DNA from: Adiantum capillus-veneris
Lineage: Eukaryota; Streptophyta; Polypodiopsida; Polypodiales; Pteridaceae
Assembly: GCA_014529385.2 (NCBI GenBank)
Contig: CM043955.1
Coordinates: forward strand, 145,483,140 to 145,547,139
Direction: 5' to 3'
DNA length: 64,000 bases
Positions within the stretch are counted from its first letter, which is position 1, and every line of letters starts with the position of its first letter. Both the position numbers and the translations under genes were made by a program. Below are positions 36,601 through 48,600 of this stretch, in pieces. Under the pieces are notes generated by a model, which worked only from the letters and a program-made list of their open reading frames with translations, was not told the DNA's origin and searched no databases.

Positions 36601-39600
36601 ACGGTAATCAATACACATGCGCCATGAGCCATCCTTCTTCTGCACTAGGAGCACTGGGGAGCAAAACGGTGAAGAACTAGGCTGAATCAGCCCCTTCTCT
36701 AATAACTCCTCAACCTGGCCCATAATCTCTTTCTGCTGCGCCGCACTAACCCTGTAGGGAGGTCTATTTGGTGGGCTACACCCTGGCACCAAATCTATCC
36801 GATGGTCCTCAGGTCTCTCTGGCGGCAATTGCGACGGTAATGAATCAGAAAAACAGTCATTAAACTTTTGCAAAAATGCTGACCTTTCTTTATCTAACAC
36901 AGATAAATTTGATTGATCCTTATCTGAGACATCACGTGCAAAAATCAAGTACACAGAAAGATGATTCTTTATTACAGAAATGATAGCAGAAGCAGATACA
37001 ATAGGGACTGACTCTCCTTTAAGCTTTACATCCAAGATGTGAGTTTTGCCCCTATGCTGTACAGTGATCTTTTTGTTGTAGGCATCCAAGACTCCATGCA
37101 CTCGGAACATCCACGGGATCCCCAACAAGGCGTCACAACCTTCCAGCGGCATGATGTAAAACTCTTCAGTGTCCACATACGACTGAATATGCAGACGCAG
37201 TTTTCCAATGATGGGAGTAACACACTCTGAGTGGCCAGGACATGCCAACCCTGCCTCTGCTGTGTACCCCATCTCTTCAGCTTTGATGCCGAGCTTCATA
37301 GCTAACTCTGGTGAGATAAAGTTGGCTTTGGCACCTGGATCAAAGAAGATGAGTGCCGTCTGATCCCTAACTTTACCCCATGCCCTGCATAACTCACTGG
37401 CATCTGTGCTGGGTCTGTCACCCACCATGTCTGGCACTAAACCTGCCGTGGGTTTAGGCTTCTTGCCTTTCTGGTCTTCTTTATCCTCTGAGTCAGTTGG
37501 CCTTTTCCTTTGTGGACAATTGATAGAAATATGACCAGGCTGCTCGCATATAAAGCATTTGTTCTCAGCCATTAGGACCTTCTTTTCCTCGAGCGACTTG
37601 CGCACAAAAGGCTTCCTTTTCTGTTTCTTTGCCTGCGCTCCAAAAGTCCCAGCTGAATCCTTGTCTTTGGTGGCCTGTTCTGACCCCTGTGACGCATCAG
37701 GAGCCGTTTTCACAAAGGGCTTCTTCGCTGAATTTTTCTTTTGCTGCCCTCCTTTATCACTGCTCGGAAATCCACTGTCCTCTCCTTTCAACAGGGCAAG
37801 ACCATTGTTCGCAACTTCCATAAGCTGAGTAAGGGTAGCCACTCTATTCTTTGTATAGTAATCGCGAAGCCCTTTAGGCAGCCCACAACAATCCTTCTCT
37901 ATCTGCTCTGTCAATGGCACAAATCTGTAGGAGGTCACTGAGAGTAATGCTTTACAAAACCTCCTATTGTACTCCAGCAAGCTCTTACACGAAGCTGCCG
38001 TAAGCTGGTGCCAATCTGTCAAGACATCGGCTTCAAATTCATTTGATAGCCAAGCAGATGCAAACATTTGCTTGAAGTAAACCCAAGTGGCGGGTGCCTG
38101 TCCTTGCATTAACAATGTCGTCCACCATGTAAGCGCATTGTCCTTTAAGAAAGTGGCAGCTTTCCTGACCTTCGAGGCCTCTGTAAAATTCCCTCCCGCA
38201 TAAGCTGTATCAAACTGCTGGAGGAAAGTGAGTGCCTTTGTCTTATCCTCGAAACCACTGAAGGTACTGAACTTTACCGCTGCACCACCTTCTTTGTAAG
38301 CCTTCGGCTTCTCTAGTGCCCCCAAGTTGTCATACGGGATGGTCTGCAACATGGGCACTGTAGTAGGCATGATCGGCACGTGTTGGCCATTCACATTTTG
38401 CGTCAGAGGTGCGATATCTGGCTGCTGTCCAGAAAAACCAGCCATGCCAAAATGACCCTGTGGCACCCCAAACTGGCCCTGGTTGCCGTGGAAACCTTGC
38501 TGCATGCCGATAGTACCATACATGGGGTTTGGCATGATGCCTTGCATACCCCCGAATACTGTTCCTGGCATGTACGGCTGACTTCCAGACGCATAACCAG
38601 CCATACTTTGGAACACTGATCCACCCCCGAAATACCCACGATGTACCGTGGGTGGTGGAAAAACTGAGTGCATAGCCTGGTATCCAGCTCCCTGCCCATT
38701 CAAGACAGCATGCTGGCTCTGAAAGGTGGCGGGCTGAACTGGCATAACCTGTGGAATAGGTGTTCTAGCCACCTGTTCAAGCACGGGAGGAACCTGCTTT
38801 GGAGCCCCCGACTCCGCAACATGCGAGTGTTCCCTTTCCTCCTGCGCCTCATGAAGTACCTGGGCTTGAGCTTCAACAAGCTCCGTACGCAGCGTAGGTT
38901 GCCTATTTTGATGTTGCACTGGTGGCGCTTGCAAGAATTCCATAAACCTCGGATTCTGCACCAGCTGCGAAAAGACATTCACCGCGGCAACTAACTGAGT
39001 CTTAAACGCATCATCCTCGAGTTGCCCTGTCATAAAGCCCTGTACTACTGGAGGGACATTCACGTTGACAGGAGGTACAGACTGACGTGGCCGTGAGCTC
39101 TCGCCAATCTCAAAAACCATAGGAATCTCCTGCCTGTCCTTTGAAGAGGAACCCTCTTCCATAATTCCCTTCCCCTTGTCGGTCATACCGCGTTCTTGCA
39201 ATGTGTGTCTTTACCTTGAACAATCCAGGCTCACTCTTTGAGGAAAAAGTGATTGATGTCCCGGCAACGGAACCATGCAACCGGCCCGTAGGGCGGTAGG
39301 CGTTGGCTTTCACCCGAAATTCTTTACTTTATGCACACACACAGAGCACTTAGCAAAGAGAACCTGCGACGGGAGTTAACACTTAAACACACACACGGCT
39401 CGGAAGCTAGAATGCTCCGAGCAGACGCCGACAACCTGTAGGCCCCAAAATTGGCGCCCCTTTCGGTATTTCTTTATTCTTTAGGAGGGTAAATTACAAG
39501 GTAAGGTCCTGGGAATCCTTCACGTGTATCCACCTAGATACCATTTGATTTGGCCAAATTTCGGCAGCATAACAACCCCAAAACTTGCGCGAAATCAATT

Positions 39601-42600
39601 CCCCTGCTGGAACTCGCTTGCACTGTCGTATACCCTTTGATTCCTGTCCAAAAACAGTAAATTCAGCACGCTGTATTTACTGGTTTTTGCCCTGTTTTCA
39701 GCCCCAAACAGTCCCCTAACTGTCCTTTGCCAGTGGGGCACGATTCCCAATGATCCTGGCGTCCGTATGGCTGAAAAACAGTCAAATTACAGCGCATACA
39801 CAGCGCTGATTTTGCACCTGTACGGTGAGGTTATGACCCTCACCAGTGCCTGCTTTGGAGCAGCAGTTAGCTACCCCTGTTCCTGCTCAAGGAGGCTCTT
39901 GCCTCAGCACAAAAGCATGAACCCACACAACTGTACATCAGTCAAATGAGTAGCCCTCTTGTGGGGCATCACATAACTGCACGTAGGGGAGAAAGAGAGT
40001 AGTATGTAGCGTGCGGGGCATCACTCCCGTCACCATACTGTACATAGAGGGCAAGGTAAGCATTCCATAGCTTCTGTACCTGTTGCAATCCGCCTGTGGC
40101 TGAAAATGGCGCCCCCTTTGTTGATATGCAGCTCGTTTTTGCCTCCCAGAGTGGCAGAATCGCTCACAAGCTGACACGTCGCCCAGTTTCCGAGTTTGGG
40201 CTTTCCCTGCTAAAAATATCTCAACTGGTGCGTCAGTTGACTTCGCGGGAGAGTTGTAAAGTGTTCCCCTAGTCATACCGAAGGTAATGACGCGAACACA
40301 TTTCGTGGCCCAAAATAGCAGTTCCCTAAATTTTAGGAGATGCTTCCGTTGGGCTCCCACTGGTCTTCTGACCATCTATCCTCATTGGGACCGCATCCAA
40401 AAATGCAATGTGGCCCAACTGTCGGATACTTTTGGTTGGTAGTCCCACCTTGACTTTACGCCTTAATTGAGTTCACTTCCTAGTATCCACCAACTTGCTA
40501 AGTGCGACGGGGGGACCTATATGATCTTGCTCTGAGCCTAGACATCCTCTTATCATACGAATTCCAGTGCCGACCCCTTCCAGTCTGCGGGTGAATCTAC
40601 CGTTCACATTGGCCATACAATGTCCGACCGTTTGCTACTTCAAAAAGAGGGTCTTAAACAAATAAAATAAACCCCATTGGAAAGAAACCAACAACCAAGG
40701 TTAGCAGTTGCCACATCTCTGTGACATGGTTAATAACTGCCACGTCCTCGTGACAGATTTTCCGTGAGGGAACGTCAAGAACCATCAGCTTTTTCAGTTT
40801 TCAGCCCTTAGACGCAGCAGAAGAACCCCCGACACCTTCCCGCAGTAGTTCCTTGCCGCACGGTCAGTTCCCGCAAGGTTTACAGTTTCAGCCCGGAAAA
40901 CGCAGATTTCAGCATCTGCGTTTTCAGCGCGTCATTGTCGCATCGTCGTCATCGACATAGAGTCAGAACTCAACAGATAGAAGATTTGCAGATTTCAGCC
41001 CTTAGCGTTTTCAGATTTCAGCCCGTCTCGTTGTCGTCCTCATCATTGTCGACATCGTCGGCAAGTCCAAGCATTGTAGAGATTTGTGCAATCATAAGTA
41101 GACCGCTCTCGCCATAGAGAGTGGGGCCTTCATAGGAGGGTTTTACAGCGTCTCTGGTGTCGTATTCTCTTCTATCTCTCATTCTCATGCACCTTCATTC
41201 ACAGTGTTCATCCACTTTGTTTGTGTCCATTGCACTCTCTCACTAAAGGAAGGGAAGGCTCTCTCTTCCTAAGTAAAAGGAACCTTGAGCATAGTTCGGA
41301 GCACTCATCTTGAGCAAAGTTCAAACATTCATTCCGCTGCACCTTACATTGGTATCAGAGCTTTGGTAGTGTTCTGTATCACTCAAGGAAAGAACCACAA
41401 GAACCACATAATTTTTTTTGCTTGTTGAGGTCGCACGAACCCAAGTTCGCTTGGGCGTGTCCGAATTTGGGCGTGTCGATTCCTAATCGTGTTTTTGAAG
41501 CGTGATGGGAATCCCAAAAAAGAAGGGCTTGTCCAGCCTCCCCTTGTGCCTCTTTTCAGTCAGTGAGAGCGGACCGTGCACTTAGCGGCTGGCCAATCGA
41601 CGTGAGGTGGGAAAAAGCAACCTTGTTGTGAGCGCAAGGCCGCCAAGGGGTGCGCCCGCGGAAAGGAGCAGAACTCGGGTGAAGAGAAGATCCTTCTCTA
41701 ACAGAGATTGCAAGCAAAAGAAGACGCTCAAGAACCTCAAGAACCTCAAGACCTCAAGGACCCAAGAACCCAAGACCCACAAGAACCCATGACTTCAGTG
41801 GATGGTCATCACTCGAAGCGGAATGAGAGGATGATGGACTGGGAGTTAGAAAGCGAAGAAAGAATAGCAGCCATAGAGCGCAAATACCACGAAAGAATGA
41901 TAGCCATAGCGCGTGAGAGCGAGCAAGCACGCTTGGAAGCCAAAGAAAGACAAGTCAAATTTGATCGCGAGAACAACGAAAGACAAGTAGAATATGACCG
42001 CGAGAACAAAGCAAGACAAGAGAAGAGCGATCAACACTTGAAAGAGTTGTGGCGACTTTTTTCTCAAGTGCAGGCGCACTTTGCACAGAATCAAGAAAAG
42101 GAGACTCTCTCAGTCTCTACTTCTCCAAAGCAAGACACACATGATTTGCATGATGATTTGAATGACAATGATTTGCATGATGATTTGAATGATAATGATG
42201 AGCAGGATGATTTGGATGACACTGACAAGCATGATGATTTGCATGATCAAGATGTGATTTCTCACAAGCATGATGATTTGCATGAAGATGACGTGATTGT
42301 TCAGAAGGATGATGAGCTAGTTGATGCTTTTTCTAGCGAAGCTAACCTTGTTGCAGATTTGATCAATCACGAAGGATCGATCTTGGCTTTTGAGCCTAGG
42401 TCCAAAGAACCCTCACAGGAAGTATTATGTGTTCGCATGATTGGTACGCACGCATTGTTTGAGTGTTTCATTCGTGATCGTTTCTTGTATTTTAGTACGC
42501 TGAACTTTGTGTTGATATATTCTCATGTATGTGTGTGTGTGTGTGTGTGGTGTGTGTTGTGTTTGGGAGCATATGCTAGTACCTAGTTCTACACCCACTA

Positions 42601-45600
42601 TTGGGCACTGACGACGTTAGCGGGGATGTCGTGGTATTTAGTCAATACTATGCATGATGGAGTTGATGGTTATAATGTCTTGTGGGTGACTACCATGGGT
42701 CTATACCTTGCACTTTCCTTTAAGGGTGAGTCTGGGCTTATCTTGGATTCATCTAGGTATATTTTTTAGTCGTATAGCGGATATGCAGACTTCACATTGT
42801 GAAGTTTTCGTCCGAGTTACGACCAGTTGATATTGTGCTAATTCTTTCCATCTTTTGTGGTGCGTATGCCCTATCAACTACCTCATTTTTGTGCTAATTT
42901 TTTCGATTTAATGCTTCTTTTAGTGCTAGGCTTCATTATGGCTGAGTCTGATCTTGATCTCCGAAGTCATGACAGAAACTTAGTACGTTGAACTTTGTGT
43001 TGATGTATGCTCATGTGTGTGTGCGTGTGGTGTGTGTTGTGTTTGGGAGCATATGTTAGTACCTAGTTCTACACCCACTATTGCGCACTGACGACGTTAG
43101 TGGGGATGTCGTGGTATTTAGTCACTACTATGTATGATGGAGCTGATGGTTATATTGTCTTGTGGGTGACTACCATGGGTCTATGCCTTGCACTTTCCTT
43201 TAAGGGTGAGTCTGGGATTATCCTGGATTCATCTAGGTATATAGTCCGCGTCTTTATGTGATCCCTTTTCCTAGGCATGAGATATTGTACGTTGAGCATG
43301 TTTCACTTATGAATGAGCACGGATGTATGCGGATTATTCATGAAAGTTGAAAAGTATGCATTTAAGGAAGTCACATTCCATGTCTCTTCCTTGGCACGAC
43401 ACAATTGTAGAAAGAGCACAAGAAAGTATGAGCACCAAGCATGGGCATTTCCATTGTGTTTTGCCACGATTAATTGATTTAGATCAGCACGACAAGATTC
43501 GATCTTATTGTTTGTGTGTGTGTGGTGAATGGTTTGGCACTCCGTCTCTTTGTTCATTTACATTGCATGCACATTCTATTAGGACGAGAAGATTTTTTCC
43601 ACTCATTTTACATGGAATAGGTATGTTCATAGTTTTGTGTTGGAAATGGTTTCAGGAATTTTCAGCCATGGAGATTCTTGAAGAAGAAAGAAGCATGACT
43701 CTAGACGAAGTTGAAGCATCGAAGCAGCCACAGAAGACTTTGTGTCGCTTTCGGCGTGGCCCATAGAAGCAAGCGTTGTAGACCTTTATGAAGTTCAAGT
43801 ATCACACGATCCACACATCAGAGTGGGCTAGCGAAGAGTCCTTTCCAGGATTCCGGATGCTATTGGCGATCTGCCTCGATGCTATACAGTTGGGTACCAG
43901 TACCTCACTTTGAAAAGGAGGGGATGTCACGTGACACATCGAACCCTATGTGTCCGTGGACAAGCTACAGCATGACCAGGGTTCAGTTCAGTCAGTCTAG
44001 ATCAGGAAGTGATCTGACACTTTTGTAAGTCTGTTCGCAGACCGTGCATGTCCAGACACTTAAATTAGATGCATATCCTCTGGTTGCACACAACATGACC
44101 ATCAGATTCCAGTCAGATCCCATCAGTAGCATTTTTACAGTGCATAGGCCTATTTTCCCTATTTTTGACATTTTTCACTAATTATTATTAAATGACGTTT
44201 GTTGGAAAGTAGGTAGAGCAATTTTGCTAAGTTAATATATAAGCAAACTAGAGTTAGCACTTTCTGGCAGAAGAGGCAGCAAGAGCACCTTGCTCAATAG
44301 GCAACTTCTTAGCAAGACCAACCCCCGCGACTACTCTGGCGTTTTCTCCACAGAAGTCCTAGCGTTTTCGCATCAGATCAGCCTTGTCGATTTGTGCACA
44401 GCAGATCAGCCCTGGCGTCGTCAAGACACAGCAGATCAGCCTAGCGTTTTGCATTTGCAGAACAACCGGCGATAGCAGCAGATTTTCAGCCCTAGCGTTT
44501 TTGCATCTACATTATACCCGAGCGTTTTGCAGATTCTCCACGACGGAACATCAAGAACCATCAACGTTTTCAGTTTTCAGCCCTTACACACAGCAGAAGA
44601 ACCCTCGACACCTTCCCGCGGCAGTTCCTCGCCGCACGGTCAGTTTCCGCAAGGTTTACAGTTTCAGCCCGGAAAACGCAGATTTCAGCATTTGCGTTTT
44701 CAGCGCGTCATCGTCGCATCGTCGTCATCGACATAGAGTCAGAATTTAGCAGATCGAAGATTTGCAGATTTCAACCCTTAGCGTTTCAGATTTCAGCCCG
44801 TCTCGTCGTCGTCCTCATGGTCGGCAAGTCCAAGCATTGTAGAGATTTGTGCAATCATAAGTAGACCGCTCTCGCCATAGAGAGTGGGGCCTTCGAAGGA
44901 GGGTTTTACAGCGTCTCTGGTGTCGTATTCTCTTCTCTATCTCTCATTCTCATGCATCTCATTCACAGTGTTCATCCACTTTGTTTGTGTCCATTGCACT
45001 CCCTCACTAAAGGAAGGGAAGGCTCTCTCTTCCGTAAGTAAAAGGAACCTTGAGCACAGTTCAGAGCACTCATCTTGAGCAAAGTTCAAACATTCATTCT
45101 GCTGCACGTTACAGTTGATTTGCTATCGTCGGGAACGACGATGTGCTGAAAACTGAAAATGCTGGTGATGCTAATGGCTGGAAACTGGAAACGTTGAGGT
45201 GTTTCTGCGGTAGATGCGAGGGGCTGATGTCATGGGTACGATGAGGCCGAAAACAGTGATGTATTGCTCTGGAAAAACGCTCATGTGGTTGGCACACCAG
45301 GTGCTTGGTAGTGCTAGTAGTGAGAGGCACCTTCACTGCTCCTCTTCCTGCTACTGGTGCCCCTAGGACTACATTTATACTTCTTTTAGCCATTTGTCCT
45401 GCCTACCTTTAATAAATGTCATGTCAAAGTCACTTATTAATAAATGACCTAAGTGACTTTTCATATGCCTAAATGCTTACGTGACTTAACTTGCAAGTGA
45501 GGGTAATGCAACTATGATCGGCCTGGACATGCCCGTCCTGCTAGAGGCTCACAAGGGTGCTAGGCGAGGTCCTAAGCTAAGATTGACGCTAGACTGCAAC

Positions 45601-48600
45601 AGAAGCTTGTCCTTGTGGTGCAAGTGGTGCGCACGTGACACTATTGGAGGTTGCCAACACTAGTATTGCCTTGTTGAAAGAAGAAGACAATGGATTCCAA
45701 GGCAACGTAAAAGGGGAAAAGCAGAGAAAGATGAGGACTCAGTCGTCTGGAGGACATGCCAAGAAGCAGAAGAAGCCTTTTGTGCGCAAGTCTTTTGAGG
45801 AAAAGAAGGCTTTAATGGTTGAGGGTAGATGCTTTATTTATGAGCAGCCTGGTCACTTTGCTGCGGATTGTCCAAAGAAGAAGAGGCTAGCTGACTCAGA
45901 TGGCAAAGAGGGCAAGAAAGGAAAGAAGACCAAACCCACGGCAAGAGATATGGTGGGGGATAGGCCAAATTGTGATGCTAGTGAACTCTGTAGAGTGTGG
46001 GGTAAAGTCAGGGATCAAACAACACTTAATTCCAGAGTAGGCTATCAAGTTGGGCATTAAAGCTAAAGAGATGGGGTACATAGTAGAGGCAGGTTTGGCA
46101 TGTCCTGGAGGTTGGCCATGTAGAGTGTGTAACTCCCATCATTGGAAAGGTGCGTCTGGATATTCAGTTCTATGTCGACACAGAAGAGTTTTATATCACG
46201 CCTTTGGCAGGGTGCGATGCTTTGTTGGGAGTCCCATGGATGTTCTGTGTACATGGAGTGTTGGATGTCTTCAACAAAAAGATCACCTTGGAGCATAGGG
46301 GCAAAACTCTCATCTTGGATTTAAAGCTAAAAGGAGAGTCTGTCCCTATTGTATCAGCTTTTGCTATCACTTTTGTAATTAAAAATCATCTTTTTTGCGT
46401 ACTTATTTTTTGCACGTGATGTTTCAGATAATTGTTCGTTAATTTCATCTTTGTTAGATAAAGAAAGATAAGCATTTTTGCAAGAGTTTAGTGACTTTCT
46501 TTGATTCATTACCGTCTTAGTTGCTGCTAGAGAGGCTTGAGGATCATGCGATAGATTTGGTGCTAGGTCGTAGCCTACCAAATAGACCTCCCTACAGGGT
46601 TAGTGCAGCCCAACAAAAAGAGATTATGAACCAAGTAGAGGAGCTGTTAGAAAAAGGACTGATTCAACCTAGTTCTTCACTCTTTTGCTCTCCAGTGCTC
46701 TTAATGCATAAGAAATATGGCTCTTGGCTCTTGTGTATTGATTACCGCGTGTTGAACAAGAATATCATCAAGAGCAATTTCCTATTTTAAGGATTGATGA
46801 TATTCTTGATTGCCTAGAGAGTGTGGCAATTTTCAGCAGGATAGATCTTAAAAGTGAATACCATCAGATCCGTATTAGGAAGAGGATGTGCACATGAGTG
46901 CATTTAGAACGACATTCGGTCTATATGAGTTTCTAATGATGTTATCTAGTCTTACAAATGCTCCTGCTACTTTAACATGATGATGGATCGGATTTTCCGT
47001 CCACATTCTTTGATGACATGATAGTCTATTGGAAAAATAAAGAAGTGTATAGGCATCATTTGACCCATTGTGGTCGAAGAGCTACGCAATGACATGTTGC
47101 TCATCAACGGCAAGGAAAGTGAATTCTTCCTAGAAGAGATCCACTTTCAAGGGCACATAGTGTCAAAGGATGGTGTCCGAATGAATCTTGCCAAGGTTGA
47201 AGCAATTACGACGTGGCCAACTTTGCATGATGTCCATAGCTTCTTGGGATTATGTTTCTATTCCAAAAGGTTCATTCGTAATTTTACCGATATTGCTTCA
47301 CCCCTACATGCTCTTCAAAAGAAAGAGGTTACTTTCAAATGGACTCAAAAAAGAGATTTCAGCTTTTAATCTCTTGAAGGAAAAAATGACTTTGGATCCT
47401 GTAATCGTTTTGCTCAATCTCTTGATACCTGAGCAGATTTTTTAGCTTATAAGGAAAGAAAAGTTAAGGGAAAAGTTGCAAGACGTTATTTGGTGAAGAT
47501 AAAAAACTATCCACCTATGGATGCAAAGTGGATAGAAGAAAGGGAATTGGTAGAGTCACAAAATGTATTGCAACTTGACCTTGAAGCCTTTGGTTTACAA
47601 CCCATGTATTCCCCAACTTAGATCACTTCATTAGAGCAAAGGTCAAAGGTTTCGACACATGCTCAAAAGAGGGGTGATGTTGGAGCTAGCACGTCTCATG
47701 TACATAGAGATTCAGTGCAATAGAAGTGTACATTGCTTGACAAATTAAGGTATAATGCTCACTTCTATGATAGACAAAAATGACAAAAGTATGAAGGTTT
47801 CAACTTTCATTAAGTCATTTGTACCTATGTTCCATAATCTTTCTTATGGATACACGCTGTCACGTGCGCACTTCACTTGTGCTACGTGGACACGCTTCTG
47901 CCATAGTCTAGCATGAGTCCTAGCAGGACGTGCATGTCAAGGCCAGTCACACTTTCATACCCTTTCCTGCACAAGAACAGTCATTTCATCATGCAGACAT
48001 TTTACCGCGTGAACCATCTCTTATAAGTCATTTTACTAAAAGTGACTTTTGGAATTCTTTTTGTAAGTTTGTTGGGAAAGTAGGTAGGGCAAATTGCTAA
48101 AGATCTATAAAAGAAACCCATCGGGGACTCACTAGAAGCAGAAGAAGCAGGACACAGAAGGGCAGGCACCCGTAGTATAGTAGGCAGGCACCCATAGGTT
48201 CCAGCGTTTTCTCAAGATCAGCCCAGCGTTTTCAGCCTCAAGCAATCAACGTTTTCAACTTGACAGCCCCAACGTTTTCAGCTTGACAACGTCAGCATTT
48301 TCAACCATACAGCATCAGCGTTTTCAGCCAGATAGCATCAGCATTTTCAGCCAAGGATCATAAGCAATTTCAGCCAAGAGCACTAGCGTTCTCAGTCTCA
48401 GATTTCAGCCTTGGTCGTCACCGCTGCCGTCGTCGTCATCATCGACTTAGCCTTCTCTTGCATCATAGCATCAAGTTCATTGCATCAACACCATTGTACG
48501 AGATTTGTGCAATCAATAGCATAGACCTCTCTCGCCATCGAAAGAGGGGCCCTTGGAGGAGGGTTTGAGAACCGTTTGGTGTCGTATTCTTCTCTCTCTT

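Larger units (their letters stand above)
32326..40755 (-). mobile_element. A1: intact Ty3/gypsy element, 8430 bp
   Basis: Two LTRs of exactly 1480 bp (32326-33805 and 39276-40755) differ at six single bases with no length difference. Target copies are GATTC (32321-32325) and GATTT (40756-40760). A primer site, polypurine tract and an unbroken gag-pol frame are all present. It is inserted in the 5' LTR of C2 in the opposite direction. This is the youngest and only potentially autonomous element in the window. Confidence 0.97.
31714..45113 (+). mobile_element. C2: full-length non-autonomous LTR element
   Basis: 5' LTR 31714-41348 (split by A1; 1200 bp without the insert), internal region 41349-43924, 3' LTR 43925-45113 (1189 bp). 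tRNA-Met primer site at 41350-41361 and polypurine tract AAAAGGAGGGGA before 43925. No pol domains occur in the 2576-bp interior. Flanking 5-mers GCTAA and GTTGA match at only 3 of 5 positions, so the target duplication is weak. Confidence 0.85.
30491..45645 (-). mobile_element. E2: E-like solo LTR in A2, split by C2
   Basis: Plus-strand ends are TGTCAAGCGCAGCGG (30496) and GCGCACGTGACA (ending 45640). Flanking 5-mers are CTAAT (30491-30495) and CTATT (45641-45645), and the A2 gag reading frame resumes across them. The LTR pieces are 30496-31713 and 45114-45640. The right piece reads, on the minus strand, as the start of an E LTR with GCGTTTTCAGCC-like words. The left piece is longer than its E1 counterpart, with a (GA)n run and a 158-bp duplication. 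Confidence 0.7.

Noticed and set aside
45635-46060. Host zinc-knuckle gene
   Set aside because: It is A2 gag: it aligns with A1 throughout and has lost one knuckle cysteine.
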